NCBI RefSeq assembly: GCF_001629735.1
Contig: NZ_CP015224.1
Coordinates: 2,418,001-2,482,000, forward strand
DNA: 64,000 bases
DNA from: Lysinibacillus sphaericus
GTDB taxonomy: Bacteria > Bacillota > Bacilli > Bacillales_A > Planococcaceae
Reading direction: 5' to 3'
In this document: positions 1 through 9,282 of the stretch, piece after piece
How positions within the stretch are numbered: position 1 is the stretch's first letter
How the letters are laid out: every line of letters begins with the position of its first letter
Position numbers and translations under genes: made by a program
Notes under the pieces: model-generated
Database searches by the model: none
What the model was told of the DNA's origin: nothing
What the model saw: the letters and a program-made list of their open reading frames with translations, nothing else

Positions 1-139
<139 letters not shown>

Positions 140-193
140 CTATTTACAGTTAATGCTTCATCAATTGTAGAAACCTAACATGTTCTTCACAAA

Positions 194-1342
194 TTATCTT
201 TTTGCTAGTCTTTTCACTATTTGTGCTGTTTTTTCAGCTGCGTCACGTATATCTTTTTCTGTTAAATCCTGACCAAAGCTAAATCGTATAGAGTTTCGTA
301 ATTCCTCTGTACCTTGTCCAAACATGGCTACTAACACATGTGATGGATCAATCGACCCAGCGGTACATGCAGAACCACTAGATACACAGATTCCTGCCAT
401 ATCAAGATTTACTAAAAATGATTCTACTTCCATGCCCTCAAAGCTAATATTTAAAACATGTGGCAATGACTGCTCTTCATCACCATTAATATGGAACGCT
501 AAATTTTCCTGTGAAAATACATCAAGCATAATTTGCTTAAAGTGATTGTATAGTGAACGCTTTTCTTCACGCAACTGATTTGCAACTTGCACAGCTGTCG
601 CAAAGCCAATAATTGCTGGTATATTTTCAGTTCCTGCACGACGTTTTTTCTCTTGTGCACCACCTAAGGCATAATTAGCTAAAGGTGTTCCAGCCTTTTG
701 GAAAAGGAACCCAATTCCTTTAGGCCCATTAATTTTATGAGCTGATACACTCAATAAATCTACCTTTAATTGACCCACATCAATTTGTTCTAAACCATAT
801 GCCTGAACTGCATCTGTATGGAAAGTAGCTTGATGCCCTTGCAATAGCTCACCAATTTCAGCAATAGGCTGAATCGTACCGACTTCATTATTCCCATACA
901 TAATTGTTACTAAAATCGTATCATCACGAAGTGCTTTTTGGACGTCCTCAACAGCTACACGTCCTGTCTTATCCACAGGTAAATAAGTCACATCAAAGCC
1001 GTCTCGTTCAAGTTTTTCACATGTATGTAACACTGCATGATGCTCTACTTGTGTTGTAATGATGTGCTTTCCCTCTTTAGCTCGTGCATAGACAGTGCCC
1101 AGAATTGCCGTATTATCCGCTTCAGTACCACCACTTGTAAAGATTATTTCTCCCGCCTGAGCACCGATAGATTTGGCTAATATGTCGCGAGCATCATCAA
1201 GAAATTTGCGCGCTTCTCGACCTGCCCGATGGATACTGGATGCGTTGCCAAATACCTGTTGCATGGCAGTCGTCATCGCTTCTATAACTTGGCCATTCAT
1301 CGGTGATGTGGCCGCATGATCGAGATAGATATATGAATTCAT
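194..1342 (-). CDS. yrvO: Cysteine desulfurase, IscS/NifS family (YrvO-like)
   Basis: Predicted PLP enzyme of 382 residues that converts L-cysteine to alanine and a protein-bound persulfide, here most likely for tRNA thiolation by MnmA. Fold-type I aminotransferase signatures are visible: the N-terminal Y-L-D-H-A-A-T, the PLP-lysine motif S-A-H-K near residue 203, and the catalytic cysteine in S-G-S-A-C-T-A-G-S at residue 326, on the mobile loop typical of IscS-type enzymes. An AAGGAG site lies 8 nt before the ATG. It sits between cymR (147 bp upstream) and mnmA (75 bp downstream) on the same strand. That matches the Bacillus cymR-yrvO-trmU cluster, so it is preferred over a SufS-type assignment. 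Confidence 0.94.
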   Translation of the reverse strand: MNSYIYLDHAATSPMNGQVIEAMTTAMQQVFGNASSIHRAGREARKFLDDARDILAKSIGAQAGEIIFTSGGTEADNTAILGTVYARAKEGKHIITTQVEHHAVLHTCEKLERDGFDVTYLPVDKTGRVAVEDVQKALRDDTILVTIMYGNNEVGTIQPIAEIGELLQGHQATFHTDAVQAYGLEQIDVGQLKVDLLSVSAHKINGPKGIGFLFQKAGTPLANYALGGAQEKKRRAGTENIPAIIGFATAVQVANQLREEKRSLYNHFKQIMLDVFSQENLAFHINGDEEQSLPHVLNISFEGMEVESFLVNLDMAGICVSSGSACTAGSIDPSHVLVAMFGQGTEELRNSIRFSFGQDLTEKDIRDAAEKTAQIVKRLAKR

Positions 1343-1489
1343 GTTGAAAACTCCTTTTTAATAAAAAACGCTGGAACCCTCATTTATCATAAGTTTATGA
1401 AAAACATTCCGTGTGCACAAACAGTTTCACCATTTATGTTTCAACTCAACTATGATACGTATGGGAAGCAGCGCTTTAGCTTAAACATT

Positions 1490-1909
1490 TTAAATATAGA
1501 ACATATAGCCTTCCGCTACATTTTCTTCTGTGTATTGTGCTAAATCTTCAATTGTTGTTGTATCTAACACATTTTTTACTGCGTCACGAATGCGCAACCA
1601 TAACTCTCGTTGTGGTGCTTCCTCGTTTTCAATGCCCTCTACTGGTTGAATTGGCCCCTCTAGTACACTAATAACATGGGCTGCAGAAATTTCGCTCGGT
1701 GGATTTGCTAGCATATAACCACCATAAGCGCCACGTACACTTTTTACTAAGCCTGAATTACGAAGCGGTGACACTAATTGCTCTAAATACGCCTCTGAAA
1801 GCTCCTTTTCGGCAGCAATTTTACGTAAAGGAATAGGACCCTCTCCGTAATGCTTTGCTAATTCAATCATAATCGTAAGCCCATAACGGCCCTTTGTTGA
1901 AATTTTCAT
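1490..1909 (-). CDS. cymR: Rrf2-family transcriptional regulator CymR
   Basis: Rrf2-type repressor of 139 residues, the length of Bacillus CymR, which represses sulfur and cysteine uptake genes together with CysK. The N-terminus M-K-I-S-T-K-G-R-Y-G-L is the family hallmark, followed by a winged helix that ends near the R-G-A-Y-G-G-Y motif. There are no cysteines in the region where Fe-S Rrf2 proteins (IscR, NsrR) carry three, which fits CymR rather than IscR. The open frame extends 71 codons upstream. The start at 1907-1909 is chosen because GAGGGTGATAAA precedes it and homology begins there. It is divergent from rarA and upstream of the cysteine desulfurase. Confidence 0.9.
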   Translation of the reverse strand: MKISTKGRYGLTIMIELAKHYGEGPIPLRKIAAEKELSEAYLEQLVSPLRNSGLVKSVRGAYGGYMLANPPSEISAAHVISVLEGPIQPVEGIENEEAPQRELWLRIRDAVKNVLDTTTIEDLAQYTEENVAEGYMFYI

Positions 1910-2114
1910 TTTATCACCCTCAATTAGTCTAGTCAAAATTACTACCAACAGTATATCATAATCTCCTCTTGATGAACTCGGAAATACACCTAGAAGGATA
2001 TGATATACTAAATAATGCGATTCAACATTATTCAGTGATCCACTATCCGCACTGTATTTTAGTGCAAATAAATGGATGAATGTAAAATGACACCGACTGA
2101 AAGGGGGATTTATA

Positions 2115-3404
2115 TTGCACAATGAACCACTTGCTTTTCGAATGCGCCCTTTAACACTTGATGAAATTGTAGGTCATCAGGACTTTATTGGTCCAAACAC
2201 AGCTCTATATAAAATGATTCAAAATGAACATGTCCCTTCCATGTTGCTTTACGGAGAACCTGGCATAGGCAAAACCTCGATTGCAAATGCAATTGCTGGA
2301 AGCTCTCAGCTCCCTTTCTTCGCACTTAACGCGACACGAGCTGGTAAAAAAGATGTGGAAGATATTGTCCAGGAAGCTAGAATCTCAGGGAAAGTTCTAC
2401 TTTTTTTAGATGAAATTCATCGCTTCAATAAATTACAACAAGACACTTTGCTACCGCATGTTGAAAACGGCTCGATTGTGTTAATCGGTGCAACAACAGA
2501 AAATCCTTACCACGATGTCAATCCAGCTATTCGTTCTCGCTGTGGTGAGATATATCAACTAAAACGATTAACCAAGGAAAATCTAATGGAGCTTGTAGAA
2601 AAAGCACTTGCAGATGAAAAGCGGGGCTTAGGTAAATATCATTTTATCTTAACAGATTCACAAATTGAGCGTATTGCAGAAGCAGCTAATGGAGATGCAC
2701 GAAAGGCATTGACTTTGCTAGAATCTATTTATTATGCAAGTGATGAAGTGGAAGGGCAAACGATTGCAGCCGATCATATTATTGATCACCTGATTAGCCG
2801 AATTGGTGTTTATGGTGATAAAAAGGGCTCCCATTTTTATAATCTACTTTCTGCCTTGCAGAAGTCTGTCCGTGGCAGTGATACCAATGCTGCACTATAT
2901 TATTTAGCACATTTATTAGAAACTGGTGATTTAGTGGCTGTCAGCAGACGATTGCTTGTCATGGCGTATGAAGATATTGGCCTTGCTAATCCTGAGGTAG
3001 GTCCTCATATGCTAGCCGCAGTTCAGGCAGCAGAACGTCTTGGATTACCAGAGGCACGTATCCCACTTGCAAGTGCCGTTATTGAGATGTGTTTAGCATC
3101 AAAATCTAATTCAGCTATTCTGGCAATCGATGAAGCGATAAAGGCGATTCATGATGGCAAAACGGGGGGTATCCCTCATCATTTGCGTGATGCTCATTAT
3201 GCAGGGGCAAAAGATTTAGGTCATGTTGGGTATCAGTATCCTCATAACACACCCATCGGAACATTCGGTGGCTGGGTAGACCAACAATACTTACCCGATG
3301 AGCTTGTTGGCACCGAGTTTTATAAACCTGTTGTTGCAGGTGAGGAAAAACGCATGGCTAGTATCTACGAAAAGCTTAAATCTTTTCATCAAAATAAAAA
3401 ATAG
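2115..3404 (+). CDS. rarA: Replication-associated recombination protein A (RarA/MgsA, YrvN)
   Basis: AAA+ ATPase of 429 residues acting at stalled replication forks, related to clamp-loader and Holliday-junction helicase ATPases. Walker A G-E-P-G-I-G-K-T is at residues 47-54 and Walker B L-F-L-D-E-I-H-R near 95; a sensor motif and the MgsA C-terminal oligomerisation domain fill the rest. Translation starts at TTG 2115 with an AGGGGG site 6-7 nt upstream; no ATG fits as well. It is the only plus-strand gene in this part and is transcribed divergently from cymR, as in Bacillus. A strong hairpin terminator follows immediately. Confidence 0.95.
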   Translation: MHNEPLAFRMRPLTLDEIVGHQDFIGPNTALYKMIQNEHVPSMLLYGEPGIGKTSIANAIAGSSQLPFFALNATRAGKKDVEDIVQEARISGKVLLFLDEIHRFNKLQQDTLLPHVENGSIVLIGATTENPYHDVNPAIRSRCGEIYQLKRLTKENLMELVEKALADEKRGLGKYHFILTDSQIERIAEAANGDARKALTLLESIYYASDEVEGQTIAADHIIDHLISRIGVYGDKKGSHFYNLLSALQKSVRGSDTNAALYYLAHLLETGDLVAVSRRLLVMAYEDIGLANPEVGPHMLAAVQAAERLGLPEARIPLASAVIEMCLASKSNSAILAIDEAIKAIHDGKTGGIPHHLRDAHYAGAKDLGHVGYQYPHNTPIGTFGGWVDQQYLPDELVGTEFYKPVVAGEEKRMASIYEKLKSFHQNKK

Positions 3405-3412
3405 TTTTCCAG

Positions 3413-3456
3413 AGCAAAGTCCTTCCTTCTATCTTTAGAAGCGACTTTGCTTTTTT
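3413..3456 (+). terminator. Rho-independent terminator of rarA
   Basis: A perfect 9-bp stem, AGCAAAGTC (3413-3421) with GACTTTGCT (3443-3451), is followed by a T run at 3452-3456. It lies 9 nt after the rarA stop codon. Confidence 0.9.
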
Positions 3457-3505
3457 AAATACAAAAAAAAGAACCCACGAAACTTGAATGGGCAAATACA
3501 TCCAT

Positions 3506-3594
3506 TTTTCAACACGTACCGTTGTTGAAAACTAGAAATAATTACAAAAGTTCACGTAGATTCTTATCTATAGTCTATTTTCAGAAAATAGACT
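3506..3594. repeat. Two consecutive hairpins between rarA and the next minus-strand gene
   Basis: Hairpin one pairs TTTTCAACA (3506-3514) with TGTTGAAAA (3523-3531). Hairpin two pairs AGTCTATTTT (3572-3581) with AAAATAGACT (3585-3594) over a 3-nt loop and is followed on the plus strand by TTCTTT. The second could end transcription of the converging minus-strand gene, but the T tract lies on the other strand, so its function is uncertain. Confidence 0.5.
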
Positions 3595-3606
3595 TTCTTT
3601 AATTGT

Positions 3607-4125
3607 CTAGATATTCAATTCATGATCAACAAATAATTTAAACTGTTGTAGACATTTCTTTACATCACCCTTTTGTACGAGCACTTCATTACGCAAAGTA
3701 GTCACTTTTTCTTTATCCTCTACTACTTCAGCCATGAGGGTAAAAATATCTGTCAATAATTGCTCATTTTCCTCTTGATCGATGCTAGGCAAAGAAGAGG
3801 CCGCAATATGTAATAACTTCTCCACTTTATTAGGCGTCTTTTGTAAAGCATTAGATGAATAGAACGTTGAAGCAGCTAAAAAATAGCATAGCTTGGCACT
3901 ACAGTCGATAAACAAATGCCAATACGTATTTGCACTAGGGATTTCCCCTGACCGATTATCGATATATTCCTTATAAAAAGTTGTCACTTGTGTATATAAA
4001 GGATTCAATTCTCGCATCGCTTTCGGATAATTATCAGATGTGTCTAAGTAATCAAATACAATGGCATTCATTTTCTCTTGAAGCTTGACAATATCTAAAT
4101 GATCTCGAATAATTTGAATTTCCAT
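3607..4125 (-). CDS. Hypothetical protein, 172 aa, soluble and helical
   Basis: I do not recognise this protein. It is 172 residues long, has no signal peptide or membrane segment, and reads as mostly alpha-helical with a leucine- and glutamate-rich C-terminal half. A notable stretch is C-S-A-K-L-C-Y-F-L-A-A near the middle. The ATG at 4125 is preceded by GGGAGAGTGGGAAA, an acceptable ribosome binding site. It stands alone, with a 213-bp gap to the next upstream gene and convergent rarA downstream. Codon use and AT content resemble the neighbours, so I treat it as a real gene of unknown function. Confidence 0.65.
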   Translation of the reverse strand: MEIQIIRDHLDIVKLQEKMNAIVFDYLDTSDNYPKAMRELNPLYTQVTTFYKEYIDNRSGEIPSANTYWHLFIDCSAKLCYFLAASTFYSSNALQKTPNKVEKLLHIAASSLPSIDQEENEQLLTDIFTLMAEVVEDKEKVTTLRNEVLVQKGDVKKCLQQFKLFVDHELNI

Positions 4126-4337
4126 TTTCCCACTCTCCCATTTGTCATTTGTTGATTTCGCACTTCATGGCTATTTTTGATTAGCTCAAAGCATCCCAAA
4201 CAAACTGATCGATTATCTATTGGAATTATTCAAATTATAGCAATAAACCAATTAGAGTAGTGGGGACATGAAAAAAATAAGACAATTTCGTGAATTAATA
4301 GCATTTTATGCACATAAGAAGAACTATTTTGGTAAAA

Positions 4338-4724
4338 TTATACCCTTTGTACATATTCATCAAATAGCGCTTGTTCCATTGTTCGATCAACAATTTCCAC
4401 AATACTTCCCTGGACATATTTTTTAATACGTTTATTCGGGATATAAAAATAAGCATTGTTTTTAATTAACCATTCACTCAATGTTAGGTCACTACCTGCT
4501 TGTTCATTCGTTAATATTTTCTTATGCCGTAAAATATCGGCCATTTTATAAAATCCATCTGACAATTCATAGGCAGATACATCAAAATTAAAAATGGGGC
4601 TTACAACCTGTCCGATATCATAAATATGTATCGTTTGCTTCTCTTCATCTATAGCCAACTCGACAGTGCTTATTTCATCGAATAGATTTAAACCTCTATA
4701 CTCCATTTGATAAATTTTTTCCAT
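4338..4724 (-). CDS. Hypothetical protein, 128 aa
   Basis: Unrecognised protein of 128 residues without signal peptide or transmembrane helix. It begins M-E-K-I-Y-Q-M-E-Y-R and alternates short strand-like and helical segments; the C-terminal third contains a basic patch (N-K-R-I-K-K-Y) followed by I-V-E-I-V-D-R. An AGGAGG-type site (AAGGAGGC) precedes the ATG at 4724 by about 7-8 nt, so it is probably translated. The 212 bp between it and the 172-aa gene downstream hold no clear signal, so the two may be separate units. Confidence 0.62.
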   Translation of the reverse strand: MEKIYQMEYRGLNLFDEISTVELAIDEEKQTIHIYDIGQVVSPIFNFDVSAYELSDGFYKMADILRHKKILTNEQAGSDLTLSEWLIKNNAYFYIPNKRIKKYVQGSIVEIVDRTMEQALFDEYVQRV

Positions 4725-4763
4725 CTGTATATGCCTCCTTTTTATAACGATCTTATTGTAACA

Positions 4764-4806
4764 TAGAAAAAGTAGCCCCTTTAAAAATAATAAAGGCGGC
4801 TACTTC
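4764..4806 (-). terminator. Terminator downstream of tcdA
   Basis: On the minus strand, AGTAGCC plus an inner CCTTT pair with AAAGG plus GGCTACT (plus-strand arms 4771-4777 and 4798-4804), followed by a T tract. It ends the tcdA transcript. Confidence 0.85.
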
Positions 4807-4851
4807 TACGAAAATGATTCATTATGCTGTTTTTTGAAATCTTATAGGGTA

Positions 4852-5613
4852 TTAACCTTGTACGCGTGTGATTTTCACATCTTTTAAGATCGTATTAACA
4901 ACCCAACTTGCTGCAATTAAACCTGCAACTGATGGCACGAAGGCATTGGAAGAAGGTGGCATCTTCGCTTTACGAATTGCAGCATCCGGCTTCCCTACAT
5001 GTTCAACCACATCTGGACGTACGACAATCGGACTTTCATCCGAAAATACAACTGTCACACCCTTATGGATTCCTTCTTTACGTAACTTTGTGCGTATAAT
5101 TTTTGCTAGTGGGTCTGTATGTGTTTTTGAAATATCTGCAATTTGGAAGCGAGTAGGGTCCATCTTATTCGCAGCACCCATACTAGAAATAATAGGAATA
5201 TTACGCTTTAAGCATTCTTTCATAATATGAATTTTATACATGACTGTATCACTTGCATCGATTACATAATCAATGCCTTGTGCGAAAAATTTTTCATACG
5301 TTTCTTCCGTATAAAACATATGCATATCAATGACTTCACATTCGGGATTAATATCTGCAATGCGCTCTTTCATAATAGCTGATTTAGATTGTCCAACTGT
5401 AGATAGATACGCTACTAATTGTCTATTCACATTGGTAATATCTACATTATCCTTATCGACTAATATAATTCGGCCGATACCACTTCGTGCACATGCTTCA
5501 GCAGCAAATGATCCAACGCCACCTACACCAAGAATAGCAACCGTTGTATTTTTTAATTTTTCGAGACCCTCTGTTCCTATAGCGAGCTCGTTACGTGAAA
5601 ATTGATGTAACAT
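4852..5613 (-). CDS. tcdA: tRNA threonylcarbamoyladenosine dehydratase (TcdA/CsdL, YrvM)
   Basis: E1-like (ThiF/MoeB superfamily) enzyme of 253 residues that uses ATP to cyclise t6A37 of tRNAs to ct6A. The nucleotide-binding loop G-V-G-G-V-G-S lies at residues 29-35, followed by a Rossmann segment ending L-V-D-K-D and the N-V-N-R-Q motif near residue 60 that contacts ATP in this family. The open frame allows a start five codons earlier. The ATG at 5611-5613 is preferred because GGAG lies 9 nt upstream and the Bacillus homologue begins M-L-H-Q-F-S-R-N-E. In Bacillus this gene is next to aspS and 6S RNA; here the amino-sugar island separates them. Confidence 0.92.
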   Translation of the reverse strand: MLHQFSRNELAIGTEGLEKLKNTTVAILGVGGVGSFAAEACARSGIGRIILVDKDNVDITNVNRQLVAYLSTVGQSKSAIMKERIADINPECEVIDMHMFYTEETYEKFFAQGIDYVIDASDTVMYKIHIMKECLKRNIPIISSMGAANKMDPTRFQIADISKTHTDPLAKIIRTKLRKEGIHKGVTVVFSDESPIVVRPDVVEHVGKPDAAIRKAKMPPSSNAFVPSVAGLIAASWVVNTILKDVKITRVQG

Positions 5614-5723
5614 CCTGACACTCTCCATCTATGAAATTTTATTAGTAAACCTAGTTATATACTAAGATAAAATCAAAACCTATATTACATTTTATCATGT
5701 TATACATCAAGTGAAAATTAGAA

Positions 5724-5761
5724 AGAAAAAAATAGAGCAATTGAATCGATTCAATTGCTCT
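5724..5761 (-). terminator. Terminator of the PTS-mupG-kinase operon
   Basis: A perfect 28-bp palindrome (5734-5761) is followed on the minus strand by a T-rich tract. The stop codon of the sugar kinase gene lies inside the stem. Confidence 0.9.
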
Positions 5762-6737
5762 GTACTTCATTATACATATTTTTTTGAAAGGTCTCTATAA
5801 AAGAATTACTATACTGGACATTTATTTGTTGAAGGGCGGCAATGACAGCTCCTCCTATTGGGGGTAATGCAGGGGTCTTAAAGCGGAACGGTAATGTCTG
5901 CTCCATTGCCATTGCTTGAAGCCTTGGAACAAAGTAATTTTCATTCGTAAATACGCCTCCACATAGGACGACAGGCACTTCTTCTTGCCCCCACGCCATC
6001 CGTAAATAGCATGCTTTAATTGCCTTAAAATAGTTTTGACAGGCTTCCTCAATGATTCTCTTGGCTACTAGATCACCATCATCAGCCGCTGCAACAATAT
6101 AGGCACTCAATGGCGCGATGACTGTGCGCGGATGCTCCTCTCCATAAACACAGGCAATTAATTGTGGTACATCATCTACTGAGAAATGCTTCATTACAGC
6201 TTCTGTCAATATAGTACGAGGAGCCCTGCCATCATAGCTTTGTAGAACAGCCTTTAGTAATTGGACACCTAAATCATAGCCACTTCCTTCATCATCAAAC
6301 AGATATCCCCAACCGCCTACTCGGTGATAATGCTGCTGCTTATCATATCCCATTGTGATAGCGCCTGTCCCCGCGATTTGAACAATTCCTGCCTTTCCCA
6401 GTGTACCCGCATAAAGAGCGATTAACGCATCATTGTCTACCTTAATGGTCGCGGAGTCACACACATATTGCCGTAATATAGATTCCACCATGCTCTCAGC
6501 TTGAAGCTCCATGACACCCGCCATACCCGCAAAGCAGCTCGTCACCTCTGCTACTATTTGAGGATTTTGTTGCTGTAAACTTTGCATGATTGAATGAATG
6601 GTTGCCTCGAAATATGGTTGGTCCATAGCTGTGGGGTTACTGCGAGTTGTGTCTATTTGGGCAAAGCATTGACCTTTTTCATCACAAATAATCGCTGTCG
6701 TTTTGGTGCCTCCACCATCAATGGCTAAAACATACAT
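5751..6737 (-). CDS. BadF/BadG-type sugar kinase, probable N-acetylglucosamine kinase
   Basis: ASKHA-fold kinase of 328 residues in the BadF/BadG/BcrA/BcrD family, whose sugar-kinase members phosphorylate GlcNAc. The phosphate-1 loop D-G-G-G-T-K-T is at residues 7-13. A-G-T-G-A-I near 128 and V-L-C-G-G-V-F near 265 correspond to the phosphate-2 and adenosine motifs. The frame can be extended 15 codons to a TTG, but the ATG at 6735-6737 starts at the conserved N-terminus and has AAAGGA upstream. It is the last gene of the PTS operon, directly after mupG. The likely role is re-phosphorylating GlcNAc released inside the cell by MupG; the substrate is inferred from context. Confidence 0.8.
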   Translation of the reverse strand: MYVLAIDGGGTKTTAIICDEKGQCFAQIDTTRSNPTAMDQPYFEATIHSIMQSLQQQNPQIVAEVTSCFAGMAGVMELQAESMVESILRQYVCDSATIKVDNDALIALYAGTLGKAGIVQIAGTGAITMGYDKQQHYHRVGGWGYLFDDEGSGYDLGVQLLKAVLQSYDGRAPRTILTEAVMKHFSVDDVPQLIACVYGEEHPRTVIAPLSAYIVAAADDGDLVAKRIIEEACQNYFKAIKACYLRMAWGQEEVPVVLCGGVFTNENYFVPRLQAMAMEQTLPFRFKTPALPPIGGAVIAALQQINVQYSNSFIETFQKNMYNEVQSN

Positions 6738-6800
6738 ATCACCATTTCCTTTCGCATAAAGAAAAAGAGATTGATAGCTCAATCCCTTCCTCTCTTATTT

Positions 6801-7883
6801 TCATTTCGTAAAACCAAATGACGACCATGGTTGAATGTGCGCTAGTAAAAATTGTTCTTCTTCGACAACACTTGCGACAACATTACTTGACCCAGCATTT
6901 GGAATTTCCTTTAGTACGATTTGTAGCTCACCTTTATATCGAACATCCAAATTATTATCGATTGTGACATCACCCATCTTTAATGGTCGTGTATTATGCA
7001 CAGGAAAGTCACCATTTTTGTATTTCACGCGAGATTGTGTGCTGCGAATCACATACTCAGATACATCGCCTCGATTAAAATGCTGTTCCTTATAAAGAAT
7101 TGTTTCCTCTAATATACTCGTATCTGCTGACTGAACAAGCTTTAATTCAAGCTTCTGGCGGTTTAATTGTCCTAAAGTTCGTATTTCTTCCTCCGATGCA
7201 TACATATTGCCAATGATGCAATCATCAATTAACCCTGTATGCCATAAATCTTTTGCCTGCACCGTAATGGGAAGGTGACGGTGCTCCTCTAATGTTGGTA
7301 AACCTTGTTCTGTTACTTCCCATGGTCCAAACTTACCATGCTGAGAGGAAATCATGGCAGCTGTCCGAATATTATTTGCTTTAAACTGTTGAGAGGTTTG
7401 TAAAAAATGCTGACGAGATAAACCTGTAAATTGTCTCGGATAAAAATTATGACAGCCGATAATATTTTCTTTATTCGGGCGGTACGATAAAATATTGTCT
7501 ACATATTTCGTACCATTACTTATATTTAATTCAATTTTTAGATTACTGGCATCAAGTGACATGAATGCTTCTTCCTGACCTGAGAAACCCATGTCTAAAC
7601 GCAAAGCAGCTAAATGATAATGCTCTTTCAAATACCCTATATCTTTATAGCTTAAATTTAGCTCTTGAAAAACGGCTGGCGCTATATCTGCAGAAATGTC
7701 AAAGCCCAATTGCTGTGCAAATTGATTTATTTGTTGTAATTTCTGTCGTTCTTCTTCCTGCCTTAATGACATCAAACATGTAAAAATACGATCGAAACCA
7801 TTGTCATGAGCAAGCTGAACATAACGCTTCATTTCGTCTAGTGTACTATGCTGTGGATATAGCGAAATACCTAATCTCTTCAC
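6801..7883 (-). CDS. mupG: MupG-like 6-phospho-N-acetylmuramidase (DUF871 family)
   Basis: Protein of 360 residues with the DUF871/MupG architecture: an N-terminal TIM barrel (about 1-240, beginning L-G-I-S-L-Y-P) and a C-terminal cyclophilin-like beta domain (about 245-360). Staphylococcal MupG cleaves MurNAc-6-phosphate-GlcNAc imported by a PTS into MurNAc-6-P and GlcNAc. Translation begins at GTG 7881-7883 behind GGAGGG. It lies 24 bp after the PTS IIC gene and upstream of the sugar kinase, so the enzyme receives a PTS-phosphorylated disaccharide and the kinase could use the released sugar. Family membership is clear; the exact disaccharide is inference. Confidence 0.85.
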   Translation of the reverse strand: MKRLGISLYPQHSTLDEMKRYVQLAHDNGFDRIFTCLMSLRQEEERQKLQQINQFAQQLGFDISADIAPAVFQELNLSYKDIGYLKEHYHLAALRLDMGFSGQEEAFMSLDASNLKIELNISNGTKYVDNILSYRPNKENIIGCHNFYPRQFTGLSRQHFLQTSQQFKANNIRTAAMISSQHGKFGPWEVTEQGLPTLEEHRHLPITVQAKDLWHTGLIDDCIIGNMYASEEEIRTLGQLNRQKLELKLVQSADTSILEETILYKEQHFNRGDVSEYVIRSTQSRVKYKNGDFPVHNTRPLKMGDVTIDNNLDVRYKGELQIVLKEIPNAGSSNVVASVVEEEQFLLAHIQPWSSFGFTK

Positions 7884-7907
7884 TTCAAACCCTCCGTTAG
7901 TAAACGC

Positions 7908-9242
7908 TTATACTTCTACCTTTTGGCCTTCCGTTTGGGCTACAGGTGATTGTTCACCCTGTGCCGCTGAAGCAGCTTTTTGTTCGTTTTGCTTTGCCAT
8001 GCGATTTGCCATAGAAAGGAATGGCAAGTAAATGCATATAGCTACTACAATTAAAACGATACTTAATACGGCTCCACGCCAAGATTGTGTTACTAGGAAA
8101 CCATTAATAATCGGTGGTGTCGTCCATGGAACCGCAATGGTTGCCGCAGGCACAAACCCCCATTTTGTTGCGAAGAATGCAATCGTCACATTGACCATTG
8201 GTGTCAAAATAAATGGTACAAATAAGATTGGATTTAATACAATTGGTAAACCAAATAATAATGGTTCATTAATATTAAATAATCCAGGAGCAGCTGATAG
8301 CTTTCCTACTGTATTATATTGTTTGTTTTTACGAGCAATAATGAAGATGGCAATAATTAAGGCAATCGTTGTGCCTGATCCACCCATATTAATAAATGCA
8401 TCGAAGAACGGTTTATTAATAATATACGGTGCTACCTTACCAGCAGAAATAGCTGCAACGTTGGCATCAATTGCTTGTAGGTTAATGGATTGCATAAATG
8501 GCTCGATAATATTCGCGCCATGTATACCAAATGACCATAAAAACGTAGGAATGAAAGCTAAAATAAGACCAGCTACCCATGTATTTGTTAAGCCCATAAA
8601 AGGCTCTTGAATTGACGAATAAAACGATCCAATAATATCTGGTACATCAAAGCCAGCCGAAATAATTGTCCGAACTAATGCAAATAATCCGATCGTAATA
8701 ATTGCAGGCAGTAATGCAGCAAAAGATTTGGATACAGCCGATGGTACACCTGCAGGCATTTTAATCAGTAGTTTAGGGTTACCCGATAATCGTGAGAACA
8801 GCTCTGCGGAAATTAGAGCCGTTATAAGGGCAACAAATATTCCTCCCGTACCTGTCGTTAATCCTGTTAAACCACCTTCCCCAAACGTTCCAAACGTCAT
8901 ATAACTGGCAAGACCGATAACCCCTCCGGATAGTGCATCCTTGTCATAGCTTTTTGTCAAATGGTAGGCAACAGAGAAGGCTAATAATAGTGAGATGATT
9001 CCAAATGTTGCGCCCCAGACATTACCTCCAAACTGTGTCCATGTCTCATGTTTCCAAATGGCATCGAGTGCATTTTGATAAAATTTGATAGGCAAATTGT
9101 TAATAAGTACAGCCAGTGATCCTACAATCGTCAAAGGCATGATCGTAATAAATCCATCACGAATGGCAACTAAATGACGCTGATTCCCAACCTTAGCAGC
9201 AACCGGTACAAATTTTTCTTCTAAAAAACGGAACATTCTCAT
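7908..9242 (-). CDS. PTS transporter subunit IIC, lactose/cellobiose family
   Basis: Integral membrane permease of 444 residues belonging to the lactose/N,N'-diacetylchitobiose/beta-glucoside PTS family (CelB/ChbC-type). It shows about ten hydrophobic segments, the N-terminal F-L-E-E-K-F-V-P-V-A family signature, and the conserved N-I-N-E-P-L-L-F-G-L-P motif near residue 320 that belongs to the substrate site. A polar alanine/glutamine-rich tail ends the protein. It transports and phosphorylates the sugar with the IIB and IIA proteins encoded just upstream. GGGAG is 3 nt before the ATG at 9242 and 9 nt before a second ATG at 9236, which may be the real start. The substrate is unknown; the operon suggests a GlcNAc-containing disaccharide. 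Confidence 0.88.
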   Translation of the reverse strand: MRMFRFLEEKFVPVAAKVGNQRHLVAIRDGFITIMPLTIVGSLAVLINNLPIKFYQNALDAIWKHETWTQFGGNVWGATFGIISLLLAFSVAYHLTKSYDKDALSGGVIGLASYMTFGTFGEGGLTGLTTGTGGIFVALITALISAELFSRLSGNPKLLIKMPAGVPSAVSKSFAALLPAIITIGLFALVRTIISAGFDVPDIIGSFYSSIQEPFMGLTNTWVAGLILAFIPTFLWSFGIHGANIIEPFMQSINLQAIDANVAAISAGKVAPYIINKPFFDAFINMGGSGTTIALIIAIFIIARKNKQYNTVGKLSAAPGLFNINEPLLFGLPIVLNPILFVPFILTPMVNVTIAFFATKWGFVPAATIAVPWTTPPIINGFLVTQSWRGAVLSIVLIVVAICIYLPFLSMANRMAKQNEQKAASAAQGEQSPVAQTEGQKVEV

Positions 9243-9282
9243 ACACTCCCTTTGCTTTTTATTGTGACATCAAAATTTGATG

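Noticed and set aside
1910-2122. N-terminal extension of CymR to the upstream start
   Set aside because: The extra 71 residues have no family match, the ribosome binding site lies at the internal ATG, and the stretch overlaps the divergent rarA promoter.
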